NCBI GenBank assembly: GCA_016124375.1
Contig: WGNV01000001.1
Span: forward strand, 467,093 to 531,092
From: Tepidisphaera sp.
Lineage (GTDB): Bacteria > Planctomycetota > Phycisphaerae > Phycisphaerales > UBA1924
Direction of reading: 5' to 3'
DNA: 64,000 nucleotides
This document shows positions 1 to 9,617 of this stretch, one piece after another (the first letter of the stretch is position 1; each line of letters begins with the position of its first letter). Made by a program: the position numbers and the translations under genes. The notes below the pieces were generated by a model. The model searched no databases and was not told the origin of the DNA. It was given only the letters and a program-made list of their open reading frames with translations.

Positions 1-1700
1 TCGAGGTTGTACTTTTCGATGCAGAGGAAGGTGATGGCACCATCTTGCAGAAGTTGATCGTTTTCGATGGAATTGAAGGACCAAAAGACGGACGGCATCA
101 ACCCGGACAGCACGAGGTTGCTGGCGCCCGTGACGGGAGGGGCGCCCGTGCTGAACGACTTGTCTGAGGCGAGCGACTTCTCGACAGCGCCGAAGGTTCG
201 GTCAACCAACGCGGCGTTCTCCCAATAGAAGCCCAGGCGTTGGGGCCAGACGATGCCGCGGGGCAAGAGACCCTGCACTGTGTCAGACCAGCGCTCCAGC
301 CACACGTGCGAGGGGTCTTCAAACAGCCAGCAGACGTAGTCGTTCATCGCCATGTGCGTGGCTTTGACAGTCTCGATGGCGGGGGGCAAGCGAGGGGCGT
401 TGCGCACCACCGGGTAAATGACCTTGACCCAAGCCGGCCCGCCGGCGTGCGCCGCGTCGATGATCGAGCACCACACCATTGACGAGAGCGGGCTGGACAC
501 AAACGCGCCGTTCCAGGGTTGGAGCGCCAGCATGTGCACGGCTTGCAACGCGTCACCGGCCGCCGCGGCAAACTCGGCGGGGTCGCCCCGCAGGCGCGCG
601 AGGTTCATCCTGCCGATTTCAAGATTTGCCGCGTTGATGACATCGGACGGCACCGCGTAGCGAATGGCGTTCGTCGGATCTCCCCAGCCATCGCCGGGCG
701 GGCGATGTTCGGGCGCGTGGAGCGCGGCCGAGATTTCGGCCCATTGGTGTTGCGCACTGATCGCGTCGAGGGTACGAATCAGTTGGTCGTCGGTGGAGGG
801 CGCAATGCCCCAGGCCCACGTGATCGACTGAAGCTCTGAGACCCGAAACCCGCCAAGCCTCGAATAGCTGGCCGTGATGCTCACCACACTCCAGCCAGAT
901 CCGGACGCGCTCAGCCCGCTTGCCTCGTAGACCGACGGCATGACCTTTGCAACTTCCTTCCACGCATTCGCCGCGCCCGCCGGAGCCGCAGCCGAAGGGA
1001 ATAGCGTGGCGTAGTTGGCGGCCTTGGGGCGGGCGTTGGAGGCGGCGGCGGCCTGGAGCAGCAGAACTACGCCGTAGGTCGCGGCGATGATGACGGGCGA
1101 AAGCACCACGCCCAGGACGCTCCACAGGATGATCCGCTTGCGACGCCGGAGCACGCGGGGGTCGATGCGTCGGGCGGCGTGGCCGGCGGAGAACTGCGAG
1201 GGATTAAAACTCGCGCGCCCTTGCTCATCCAGCACGAGTTCGCCGAGTGATTCGTCGACCTTGGTTTCGCTGGCACACTCCGGGCAGGTGACGAGGTTTC
1301 CCGGCCCGATGGCCAGCCCGACGAGGATGTAGCCGCAGGTCTCGCAGGTGCCTCGCTCGCGCAGCACATGACCGACGCGGAACCACAGCAGCAGATCGCG
1401 CGCCCAGAACATGAGCGTGCCGCAGACAAGCATCACGGCGAGCCAGACGCCGCCGATGAGCGGGAGGTCGGCGTCGGGGTTGCGGGGGGTGGCGAGGCCG
1501 ACTTTCCTGGCAAGCGCGAGAGCACCGAAGAAGGCGATGGCGATGCCGATCGCGGCGATCGTGGTCATGCTCAGACACGTGAGCAGCTTGTGGAGCAGCG
1601 ATTTGCCCGCCGCCCGCATGAACCGCACGCAATGCTCGTCGTCATACCCGTCGAGTTCGGGGAACGCGCGATAAATCTTGCGACGGGTCAGCAATCTCAC
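1..1700 (-). CDS. membrane protein with zinc ribbon, partial (C-terminus off the window)
   Basis: An uninterrupted minus-strand frame of 566 codons runs from a GTG at 1700 off the left edge. Hydrophobic segments are visible at about residues 44-64, 82-106 and 190-214. Between the second and third lies a four-cysteine knuckle, Cys119-x2-Cys122 (CETCGY) and Cys139-x2-Cys142 (CPEC), which fits a cytoplasmic zinc ribbon. The rest looks like a soluble extracytoplasmic domain with no family I recognise. The GTG is preceded by GAGGTG four bases upstream, which decides the start. It follows ftsK on the same strand with a 107-base gap. Function unknown; that the frame is a real gene is supported by its length and the organised Cys and membrane pattern. 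Confidence 0.75.
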   Translation of the reverse strand, partial: MRLLTRRKIYRAFPELDGYDDEHCVRFMRAAGKSLLHKLLTCLSMTTIAAIGIAIAFFGALALARKVGLATPRNPDADLPLIGGVWLAVMLVCGTLMFWARDLLLWFRVGHVLRERGTCETCGYILVGLAIGPGNLVTCPECASETKVDESLGELVLDEQGRASFNPSQFSAGHAARRIDPRVLRRRKRIILWSVLGVVLSPVIIAATYGVVLLLQAAAASNARPKAANYATLFPSAAAPAGAANAWKEVAKVMPSVYEASGLSASGSGWSVVSITASYSRLGGFRVSELQSITWAWGIAPSTDDQLIRTLDAISAQHQWAEISAALHAPEHRPPGDGWGDPTNAIRYAVPSDVINAANLEIGRMNLARLRGDPAEFAAAAGDALQAVHMLALQPWNGAFVSSPLSSMVWCSIIDAAHAGGPAWVKVIYPVVRNAPRLPPAIETVKATHMAMNDYVCWLFEDPSHVWLERWSDTVQGLLPRGIVWPQRLGFYWENAALVDRTFGAVEKSLASDKSFSTGAPPVTGASNLVLSGLMPSVFWSFNSIENDQLLQDGAITFLCIEKYNL

Positions 1701-1807
1701 ATGGCACCTCGCTGGAGCATGGTACAGCAGGGTCGGCGCGAGGTTGCATCGCGTATTTCAGCAGCGGGGCGAGGGCGGGGCGGCGTTGTATTCGCCGCGG
1801 GCGGTGC

Positions 1808-4795
1808 CTAGCGGCGGTTGTCTTCTTCCTCGTCTTCGTCTTCCTCGAAGGCGTCATCAAACCGTTCGTCTTCGTCGGTGAGGCTGCCGGGCATGGTGCC
1901 GTCGGCGTCTTCGGGGGTGTCAAAGGGCGGGGCCTCGGTGCCGGCATTGCCCCCGCCGCCGGTGAAGAGTTTGCCCGGCTCGCCCGACGGGCTTTCGCCG
2001 CTGGGCATCGCGCCCGCCGAGGCGCTGGCTTCTTCGATGCTCTTCAGGCCCTTGGCCTTGGCTTCTTCGGCCGCCAGGCGCTTCATCGTCGTCCAATCTT
2101 CCAGCGTGATCAGCACGTCCCGCGCCACGCTGCCCTTGTGATCCGAGATGATGCCCGCGATGCCCATCAGATCGATCAGGCGGCTCGCCCGCGTGTAGCC
2201 GATCGCCAGGCGGCGTTGCAGCAGGCTCACGCTGCCCCGCTTGGTTTCCAGCACGATCTCGACGGCGCGGGGGAAGAGCGGGTCTTCCTGAGCCGCGGCC
2301 AGCGAGGCGGAGCTGTTGTTCTTGCTCTGGAGGAGGCGCTCTTCATCGGTGAGGCTGCCCAGGCCGGTGGCGGCGCCGTCGGCGCCGGCGCTGCGGATCT
2401 GCAGCAGGCTGCGCTCGAAACTCGGGCCCGCGACGTCGCGCATGAATCGCACAACGCGCCGGATCTCGATATCGTCCACCAGCGTGCCCTGTGCGCGGCT
2501 CAGTTTGCTGGAGCGGGGCGACAGAATCAGCATGTCGCCATGGCCCAGCAGCAGTTCGCCGCCCTTCTGATCGAGCACGATGCGGCTGTCCATGCCGCTG
2601 GCGACCTTGAACGCGATGCGGCAGGGCATGTTGCTCTTAATCAGACCAGTCACAACGTTGGCCTGCGGGCGCTGCGTCGCAAGGATCAGGTGAATGCCCA
2701 CAGCGCGGGCCTTCTGTGCGATACGGATGATGAACCCTTCGACCTCCTTGTTGGTCATCATCAGGTCGGCCAACTCGTCAATGATGAAGACCATGTAGGG
2801 CAGTTTGCGCGGGATCCGGGCTTCTTCCTCCGGCGTCTTGGGGTTCATCCGCTCCTTGAGCTCGTCCCAGGAGAGGTCGTTGTAACTCGCGATATCGCGG
2901 CAGCCGGCTTCGGCGAGGAGTTCGTAGCGTTCGTCCATCTTGGTGGTGGCCCACTCGAGGATGGCCGCGGCTTTGCTCATCTCGGTAACGACCGGGCACA
3001 TGAGATGCGGAATGTCCTTGAACTGGCTCATCTCGACCATCTTGGGGTCGACCAGCACCAGCTTCAGTTCGCTGGGTTTCTTGGTGTACAGGAACCCCAT
3101 GATGATGGTGTTCATGCACACGCTCTTGCCGCTGCCGGTGGTGCCGGCGATCAGCATGTGGGGCATCTTGGTCAGGTCTTCGATCAGCGGCTCGCCGCTG
3201 GCGTCCTTGCCCAGGAACATGGGCAGCTTCATGGACGCAAACCGATCGGTCTTGGCCATCAGTTCCTTCATGCGGACCTTTTCCTTGGTCGCGTTGGGAA
3301 CTTCGACGCCCACCGTGTCGCGCCCGGCCTGGTTGGGCACGATGCGGATGTTGATGGACTTCAACGCCCGAGCAATGTCGCTCGACACCGCCGAGAGCGC
3401 CGAGACCTTGGTGCCCGGGGCGAGGCGCACATCAAACAGCGTGATCACCGGGCCCGACTCGATGCCGACGACTTCGCCATCGATGCGGTACTGCTTGAGT
3501 GCCGACTCCAGCGCCGTCGCCTGGTCGCGCACGTATTCCTCGAGCTTGGCGTTGAAGTTCTCTTCGGGGTTTTCCAGCAAATCAAGCCCGGGAAACTGGT
3601 AGGGCTTGGGCGGAGCCGCTTCTGGGGTCGTCGCCACCGTGGTCGTCGCCTCGGCGTCGGCGCTGCGAAGGAGCGCCAGGTCTTCGGCGCTGGCCACGGC
3701 TTTGTTCCGCTGGCCAAACACCACCGGCAGCTTGGCGATCTTCTCGCGCAGCGCGTCCTCGGTGTACACCTGCGGGGCGCCCGGGCCCTCATCCTCTTCG
3801 TCGGGTTCGTCGCTCGCGGCGATCGCGTCGGACTTGTCGGCGTTGTCATCCTCGGCGGCATCGATTTCAGCGCTGGTCGCCCCCGCTTCCAGTTCGTCCT
3901 CCAGCTCGGGCTCGATCTCCGCCTCGTCGATCGCCGCCTTCTTGCCACCCCGACCACCCTTGGCCGGCTTGGTCTCGATGATGTTGGTCCCGGCCAGTTC
4001 CTGGTCGGGGTCGGCGATGTCCAGCGCCGGCTGTGCCTTCTTCCCGCGCCGTCCCGAGGTCTTTCGCCCGGGCGTGTCATCGTCGATGTCATTCAGGCGC
4101 GGCGACCGGCGTTTCGGTCCGAACAGTCGCCCCCAGAGTCCACCGATCGCCCCGCCGCCGGCCTTGGCCGCGCCCGCGCCCACGGTCAGCGCCGCTTCGC
4201 CCGCCACCACGCCCGCCACCTTGGCCGCGGGCAGCCCGCGCTCGCGTGCGAACACCCACCCCCAACCCATGAGGGCGAGCACCCACTCATCCATCGCCAC
4301 CAGTGCGCCGATGAGCAGCGCGCCGAAGAGCACCAGCGTGGCGCCCAGGCCGCCGAACCTCTGCTGCAGTTGATCCGCCCCGACGACGCCCACCAGGCCC
4401 CCAGGAAGATCGGGCAAGGGCCCGGTGCCAACAAGCAGATGTGCCTGGATTCCCGCCACCGCGCATGACAGCAGCACCAGCCCGATCAGACGCGTCATGC
4501 CGTCGCGCACCGTCGCGCCGGCCGCCGACCACAAAATGCCCAGCCCAAACAAACTGACCAGCGGCCAGGCTCCAAGCCCCAGCAGCTTGAACAGTGAATA
4601 CGCCACGGTCGCCCCCAGCGGGCCACACCAGTTGGCCACCGGCTGGTTGGGGGGCCACACCAGATGCCCGGGCGGATCGGCGCGATGAAAGCCGATCAGG
4701 CTGGCGAGCACAAAGGCCCACCCCGCCAGAACCACGATGTACCCGGCCCATACCGCTACCGACGAGCCGCCACGGCGCCGTTTTGAGTCTGCCAT
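1808..4795 (-). CDS. ftsK: FtsK/SpoIIIE-type DNA translocase
   Basis: This membrane-anchored ATPase pumps chromosome ends through the division septum. The 995-residue protein has several hydrophobic segments in residues 15-180, an acidic low-complexity linker (about 230-400), an alpha/beta motor with Walker A GTTGSGKS (551-558) and Walker B MVFIIDELAD (about 668-677), and a gamma winged-helix domain (about 838-900) of the kind that reads KOPS-like polarity sequences. The C-terminus carries an extra 95-residue Gly- and acid-rich tail that ordinary FtsK lacks. The ATG at 4795 has a GATAAT box nine bases upstream (4805-4810) and no clear Shine-Dalgarno sequence. It diverges from the secreted protein gene at 4994. 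Confidence 0.95.
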   Translation of the reverse strand: MADSKRRRGGSSVAVWAGYIVVLAGWAFVLASLIGFHRADPPGHLVWPPNQPVANWCGPLGATVAYSLFKLLGLGAWPLVSLFGLGILWSAAGATVRDGMTRLIGLVLLSCAVAGIQAHLLVGTGPLPDLPGGLVGVVGADQLQQRFGGLGATLVLFGALLIGALVAMDEWVLALMGWGWVFARERGLPAAKVAGVVAGEAALTVGAGAAKAGGGAIGGLWGRLFGPKRRSPRLNDIDDDTPGRKTSGRRGKKAQPALDIADPDQELAGTNIIETKPAKGGRGGKKAAIDEAEIEPELEDELEAGATSAEIDAAEDDNADKSDAIAASDEPDEEDEGPGAPQVYTEDALREKIAKLPVVFGQRNKAVASAEDLALLRSADAEATTTVATTPEAAPPKPYQFPGLDLLENPEENFNAKLEEYVRDQATALESALKQYRIDGEVVGIESGPVITLFDVRLAPGTKVSALSAVSSDIARALKSINIRIVPNQAGRDTVGVEVPNATKEKVRMKELMAKTDRFASMKLPMFLGKDASGEPLIEDLTKMPHMLIAGTTGSGKSVCMNTIIMGFLYTKKPSELKLVLVDPKMVEMSQFKDIPHLMCPVVTEMSKAAAILEWATTKMDERYELLAEAGCRDIASYNDLSWDELKERMNPKTPEEEARIPRKLPYMVFIIDELADLMMTNKEVEGFIIRIAQKARAVGIHLILATQRPQANVVTGLIKSNMPCRIAFKVASGMDSRIVLDQKGGELLLGHGDMLILSPRSSKLSRAQGTLVDDIEIRRVVRFMRDVAGPSFERSLLQIRSAGADGAATGLGSLTDEERLLQSKNNSSASLAAAQEDPLFPRAVEIVLETKRGSVSLLQRRLAIGYTRASRLIDLMGIAGIISDHKGSVARDVLITLEDWTTMKRLAAEEAKAKGLKSIEEASASAGAMPSGESPSGEPGKLFTGGGGNAGTEAPPFDTPEDADGTMPGSLTDEDERFDDAFEEDEDEEEDNRR

Positions 4796-4993
4796 ACTTC
4801 CGGGATTATCGGCCGGGTGCCGCTCGGGCAGTCAGTCTTTGCGCCTGGCCCGAACAGGCTCCGTTCGTGCCCCAGCCCCGTTCGCTGGATATTCGCCAAT
4901 GCCATGCGGCATTCAAGCGCAACTTTCTCTAGGTGATTTCGTCGGCTCCCTCTACGCTGCTCCTTCCGTTCGCATCCCTGGAGGAGAAGAGAC
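4796..4993. promoter_or_regulatory. divergent intergenic region between ftsK and a secreted protein gene
   Basis: Both flanking genes read outward, so both promoters must lie here. On the minus strand GATAAT (4805-4810) sits nine bases before the ftsK ATG. On the plus strand GGAGGAGAAG lies just before the ATG at 4994. A short hairpin-forming repeat, AATGCC-ATGC-GGCATT, occupies 4898-4913. No confident -35 box was identified. Confidence 0.4.
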
Positions 4994-6130
4994 ATGTCGA
5001 TTCGTGTTGCCGCCGTCGTTGTCGCCAGCTCCGCGCTCGTCGCGGCTGCCCGCGCCCAGTGCACCTATTCCACCTCGCTCCTTTCGTGGCGCGACAGCGT
5101 GGGCCTGCCCTCCCAGGGCGATCAGCAGCAGCCAGGCGTGGCGTGGACCTTCCATCGCAGCGATCAGAACCGCGCCCTGCTCACGGGCGTGGTCTCCGGC
5201 GCAACCGGCGCCTGGGGTGCCGCCGACCAGGGCTTCTTCGTCCCCCTCGCAGGTCCGCGAGTCTCACCGAATCCCGCCAGAAACGAGATTCCCTTTTATC
5301 GCCGCACCCCGTCCTTCGAGGGCATCTTCTTCCACCCCGGCTACTCACCCATCGACATGCTTGGCATCTTCCAACCCACCGGCGGCGGCATTCTCACCGG
5401 CTGCACCCTCCAGGCCGAAGACCTCGGCACCGCCAGCCCCAACGTCGTCGTCTCGGTCGATCTTGAATCACCCAGCGGCACCACGCACCTGATCCCCGCC
5501 ACGTCCGTCGCATCCCTCGCCCCCGCGATCACGCTCTCGACGCCCACCGGCATGAGCTACGCCTTCTCCCAGGACAGCCGCATCGTCGTGCGCTCCAACA
5601 ACGGGGGCGACCCGAGCGAAGACTGGCTCAACCTCAACGTCACGCTGAACTTCCAGCAGTCGCAGGCCGTGATCCTGCGCCAGCCGCGGGATTACATCGC
5701 CTGTCCCGGCACAGCCGCGGCTTTCGATGTCGTCGACGCCGGCGCCACGCAGTACCACTGGTACCGCGCCCCCTTCATTCCGCTCTCTGATGGCCCAACC
5801 CCCACCGGCTCCACCATCGTGGGAGCCGCCACCCGGCAGTTGCAGATCCTGGGCGCCCAGCAGCCCGACGCAGGCCAGTACTTCTGCGTCGTCACCAACG
5901 CCTGCCAGGGGCCGACCTCCACCAGCGCCACGCTGACGGTGCTCGCCTGCTGCCCCGACCTCAACCAGGACGGCGTCGTCGATCAGGGTGATATTGATTA
6001 CCTCATTAACATCGTCGCCGGCGGCAACAACCCCACCGGCGTCGACCCCGACTTCAATCGCGACGGCGTGGCGGACCAGGGGGACATTGATTCGCTGATC
6101 AACGTCGTTGCCGGGGGCGATTGCCTGTAA
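4994..6130 (+). CDS. secreted protein with Ig-like domain and GC-type dockerin tail
   Basis: The 378-residue product starts with a typical signal peptide (cleavage near ARA-QC, residue 21). A middle beta-rich region of unknown family is followed by an Ig-like domain at about 226-318, with its conserved Cys, Trp (HWY) and YFC residues. The last 60 residues hold two calcium-binding-loop-like repeats (LNQDGVVDQGDIDYL and FNRDGVADQGDIDSL), each followed by AGG, and the protein ends GGDCL. This is the tail described as a GC-type dockerin domain in planctomycetes. A strong GGAGGAG precedes the ATG. It is probably exported and attached to the envelope or a matrix; the ligand is unknown. Confidence 0.8.
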   Translation: MSIRVAAVVVASSALVAAARAQCTYSTSLLSWRDSVGLPSQGDQQQPGVAWTFHRSDQNRALLTGVVSGATGAWGAADQGFFVPLAGPRVSPNPARNEIPFYRRTPSFEGIFFHPGYSPIDMLGIFQPTGGGILTGCTLQAEDLGTASPNVVVSVDLESPSGTTHLIPATSVASLAPAITLSTPTGMSYAFSQDSRIVVRSNNGGDPSEDWLNLNVTLNFQQSQAVILRQPRDYIACPGTAAAFDVVDAGATQYHWYRAPFIPLSDGPTPTGSTIVGAATRQLQILGAQQPDAGQYFCVVTNACQGPTSTSATLTVLACCPDLNQDGVVDQGDIDYLINIVAGGNNPTGVDPDFNRDGVADQGDIDSLINVVAGGDCL

Positions 6131-6449
6131 AACCCGCAGGAATCCAGCGTTGCCGGGCGAAACGTCTCCCGATCGCGTTCCTTCGATGCTGGCTGCGGCC
6201 GTATCGAGATCTTCACACGCTTTGCCCGCGTTGGCTGGAACTCCCACTCCTCCCGCGGCGAACCTTCAAGCGCCCGTTCATCGGCGCGTGCCGCACTCTG
6301 GCGGCACGCACATTGTGTTGGCAGCGTGGGGTACGCTTGTTAGACTCGACGCGTCCGTCATTGTGCGACTGTCGATGTGATTGACCAGCATCAACGCAGC
6401 CGCGCCTCCGCTTCGCCCGCCGTTACGCCCCCATCGAAAAGGCGCCGTC
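6131..6449 (+). promoter_or_regulatory. intergenic region with sigma70-like promoter
   Basis: No gene is visible in these 319 bases. TTGGCA (6318-6323) and TAGACT (6341-6346) are separated by exactly 17 bases, a good match to a housekeeping promoter. It would drive the secreted protein gene starting at 6450 from a transcription start near 6353. Confidence 0.5.
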
Positions 6450-9086
6450 ATGCCCAACCCGCCACGTCGTTCCCGCCCATCACGGCCCGCCGTCCTAGCC
6501 GCGGCCGCTGCACTTCTGGGGTTTGTGGCGATCACCCCTCTCGCCGCGGCCCAGCCGTCGTGCGATGGCACCTGGGTACCCACGCTGGGCCCGACAGGCG
6601 TGGATGGTTACGTGTACGCCATGGCCAAGTGGGACCCTGACGGGCCCGGGCCGCTGCCGATGTGCGCGGTGATGGGCGGAACGTTTGCCGTCGCGGGTGA
6701 CAGCATCGCTGCCAACATCGCGCTATGGAATCCAGACAACGGCCAGTTCTCGCCCCTCGGAGGCGGCGTGAACGGGCGTGTGCGCACGATCGCCGCGTTG
6801 CCCGACGGACGTCTGGTGGTCGGGGGAGATTTCTCAATGGCGGGCAGCACGCCGGCCAATCGTGTGGCGATCTGGAACGGCACGAGTTGGTCGGCCCTCG
6901 GCGCGGGAATTGATAACAATCCGCCTTCCCGCGGTGCAGCCGAGGTGGATTCCGTGACGGGCCTCGCGGACAATTCGGTGATCGTCGCCGGCAACATCTA
7001 TTCGGCGGGCGGGGTTATGACTGGCTCAATCGCTCGATGGGATGGCCAGACGTGGTCATCGCTCGGGTCGACACCGTTCACGGATTGGTCGGGATCACTC
7101 GCGATCGACCCAATATCGCATGACCTCTTTGCGGCTGTCGGGGGCTCGGCGATGCGATGGGACGGTACTTCTTGGGCTGCCGTGCCCGGAGGTGTAGGTC
7201 GCTACAACTTCAGCTTTGACGACGCGGGCAATCTTTACTCCGCAACCAGCGGCGGAATACTTGCTCGCTGGGATCGCAGTTCGTGGACGAACTTCGCCTT
7301 CTCGAACGGCTACTTCGAATGCGTGCTCGGCACGGACCCCGGATTGTGCTCTAGCGCGGAGACCGGATACCAAGTTGTCGGGCAGCGGGGTCTTCCGCGA
7401 CTCTCGGTGAGGTTCTCGGGCGGCTCCGGTTCGTACGGCATGTCAAGCGATGTGTATTGCATGCTTCGGTCCACGAATCAAACTATGCTCGCCGGTGGCA
7501 AGTTCACGTCATATGGCTCGCTTCAGGGGGTGTATTACTCGCAATACCCGACATACGTGCCCTCAGTGCTGCTTGGCCAGCCGGCAAGGTTTGAGAACGG
7601 GACCCTCCGCCCGCTTCGTCCCACCGGCGCCTTCATTTTCCCTGGCAAACTCATTCGACTAGACGACGGCACCATCGCGACAATCGAGCGAGGCCGATTG
7701 GGCGTCTACACCTATGACCCCTCAGGATCTTGGACGAATCAACCATTCGATCGAAGTTTCTTTTGCGGAAGTTGCGGCAGATTTCAATATGTTGAGGATA
7801 TTGCACCCATCCCGGGTGGAGGAATGGTCGCGATCCAGGGTGATGCGGTTTATAGCTCCAGAGACGGAGATGGGTTTGTCCGCATTGGCACAAGCAACAA
7901 TCTGATAGTTGACTTTCACCCAAATCCGCAGGCTGGGGTTCTTCCCAATGGTGATATTGTCGTTGCTTCTCCCGACCTCACCGTCATTAACTCTGTTCCC
8001 GTCCACGGCTTCGCCCGATGGGACGGACAGACTTGGTCAGACATGTGCTCTGGATTCGCACTATCCACGCCGGGATACGGTAACTTCGTCGTGGCGGTAG
8101 CCCCCAACGGCGATCTCGTTGTCGCAGGCAATCTCGTGAACATCAACGGCGTGCCCGTGCGTGGGGTCGCCCGGTGGGACGGCTCGAATTGGCACGCATT
8201 GAGCGATTGTGGGCTCGAATCCGTCTCGCTGTTGACGATCGGCGGAAACGGACACATCGTCGTGAGTGGCGTCACCCCCGCTCCTGCTCAGCTGGCCATG
8301 CGAGAGTGGAACGGATCGGCTTGGACTTCGATCGAGGCGCCGTTCCACCTCGGAACTTCGGGCGGCTACCTGTACTCGCTGGCCACGCGTACGAACGGCG
8401 ACATTGTCGCTGCCGGCCTTTTCGACTCCGTCGGGACTAGCCCGGCTGCCAATATCGCCCGCTGGGATGGCTTCTCATGGCGACCTATCAGTGATGGACT
8501 GCCGACTCTGGGCGGTTATGGCTCGGGTGTTACAGGACTGGTGGTTGCTTCCGACGACACAGTCTTTGCGGGCGGTGACTTCTCCCACTCAGGCAACACC
8601 GTCTCCTACGGCCTCGCCCATGCGGTGTTCGGCGCGGGCGCCCCACCCACCATCACCCAGCAGCCCGAAAACTACGCGACCTGCTTCGGCTACGACGCAA
8701 TGTTTCATGTCGCCGCCGCCAGCTCGGGCGCGCTGGCGTATCACTGGACGCTTGACGGCACACCCATTGACGCAGCCCTCAACCCCAGCGCCCTCACCGA
8801 TACGCTGATCATCGCCGACGGAGCCAGGCCCGCGTCGTATCGCTGTGTCGTATCCAACGGCTGCGGCAGCGTCACCAGCGATGCCGTCACCCCCTTCGAG
8901 CATCCTTGCTGCCCGGATTACAACTACGACGGTGTGGTGGATCAGGGTGACATAGACGCGATGATCCTTCTCATGGAAGACCAGAGCCCCGTCGGCAAGA
9001 ACCCCGACTTCAACCAAGACGGCGTCTTCGACCAGGGCGACGTCGACGCACTCATCACCGTCATCGCCGGCGGGCCCTGCCCCTAG
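6450..9086 (+). CDS. secreted beta-propeller-like repeat protein with Ig-like domain and dockerin tail
   Basis: I favour the ATG at 6450, which gives a clean signal peptide (ending near LAAAQ, about residue 34) and has AAAAGG upstream; an in-frame ATG at 6381 would add 23 residues. The 878-residue product has about eight copies of a RWDG-x2-W motif (for example IARWDGQTWSSLG and IARWDGFSWRPIS) spaced through residues 100-720, as in propeller-like repeat proteins. An Ig-like domain (about 730-818) follows, then two dockerin-like loops (YNYDGVVDQGDIDAM and FNQDGVFDQGDVDAL), ending GGPCP. The middle, around 7200-8000, is less GC-rich than its surroundings. An extracellular structural or binding protein is likely; no enzyme motif was seen. 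Confidence 0.8.
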   Translation: MPNPPRRSRPSRPAVLAAAAALLGFVAITPLAAAQPSCDGTWVPTLGPTGVDGYVYAMAKWDPDGPGPLPMCAVMGGTFAVAGDSIAANIALWNPDNGQFSPLGGGVNGRVRTIAALPDGRLVVGGDFSMAGSTPANRVAIWNGTSWSALGAGIDNNPPSRGAAEVDSVTGLADNSVIVAGNIYSAGGVMTGSIARWDGQTWSSLGSTPFTDWSGSLAIDPISHDLFAAVGGSAMRWDGTSWAAVPGGVGRYNFSFDDAGNLYSATSGGILARWDRSSWTNFAFSNGYFECVLGTDPGLCSSAETGYQVVGQRGLPRLSVRFSGGSGSYGMSSDVYCMLRSTNQTMLAGGKFTSYGSLQGVYYSQYPTYVPSVLLGQPARFENGTLRPLRPTGAFIFPGKLIRLDDGTIATIERGRLGVYTYDPSGSWTNQPFDRSFFCGSCGRFQYVEDIAPIPGGGMVAIQGDAVYSSRDGDGFVRIGTSNNLIVDFHPNPQAGVLPNGDIVVASPDLTVINSVPVHGFARWDGQTWSDMCSGFALSTPGYGNFVVAVAPNGDLVVAGNLVNINGVPVRGVARWDGSNWHALSDCGLESVSLLTIGGNGHIVVSGVTPAPAQLAMREWNGSAWTSIEAPFHLGTSGGYLYSLATRTNGDIVAAGLFDSVGTSPAANIARWDGFSWRPISDGLPTLGGYGSGVTGLVVASDDTVFAGGDFSHSGNTVSYGLAHAVFGAGAPPTITQQPENYATCFGYDAMFHVAAASSGALAYHWTLDGTPIDAALNPSALTDTLIIADGARPASYRCVVSNGCGSVTSDAVTPFEHPCCPDYNYDGVVDQGDIDAMILLMEDQSPVGKNPDFNQDGVFDQGDVDALITVIAGGPCP

Positions 9087-9137
9087 GCGATTCCGGCCCG
9101 CAGGTCGCACCGCGCGGCTGCGAACGCGCCCCTCCAC

Positions 9138-9419
9138 TCACTCCCGCTTCCGTCTCAACAACTGAAACACCCCCGCCTTGAGCAGCACCGACCCCGCGAT
9201 CATGGGCAACACGCCGATCGCCCCGATCTTCACGCCGTGCAGCATCTGGTCGCTCACCCCCTGTTCGCCCCCCTTGGGGTCGTCCAGCGGGTGCTCCAGC
9301 GCACCTTGGTACATACCCACCAACGGCACGATCGCCAAACTTGCCCCGTACAAAATAACCCCGCCCCCGATCAGGCTCAGGATTACGCCAGCCGCCAGCT
9401 TGGTGCCCACGCCCCGCAT
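9138..9419 (-). CDS. small membrane protein of two hydrophobic segments
   Basis: The 93-residue product starts at ATG 9419 with GGAG five bases upstream. Hydrophobic stretches lie at about 8-34 and 64-83, separated by a polar loop rich in Asp, Glu and Gly, and the C-terminus is basic (LLRRKRE). Longer in-frame extensions upstream read through low-complexity sequence and look non-coding. It is convergent with the secreted protein gene ending at 9086 and divergent from the LEPR-XLL-like gene at 9618. I recognise no family. Confidence 0.6.
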   Translation of the reverse strand: MRGVGTKLAAGVILSLIGGGVILYGASLAIVPLVGMYQGALEHPLDDPKGGEQGVSDQMLHGVKIGAIGVLPMIAGSVLLKAGVFQLLRRKRE

Positions 9420-9617
9420 CTGCTGCTCCGACCGGAAAAACCCGTTCGCGCCGACGGGATTCACCGAAAATACCCCTCGCGACGCCGAACTTGCCCGGGG
9501 GAATACCGATACAGTCGAACCGTCATTCGTGCATATGTCGCGGCCGCCCGGCCCCCCGGCCTTCGGCCATGACCCGTTGCCACGCCAGCATAGCGCAACC
9601 TGCGAAAGGCCAAGAAC

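Noticed and set aside
2138..4468. 776-codon plus-strand frame opposite ftsK
   Set aside because: It runs antisense to a clear FtsK with intact motifs, its composition is Arg/His/Gly/Ala-rich without domains, and such long shadows are expected at this GC content.
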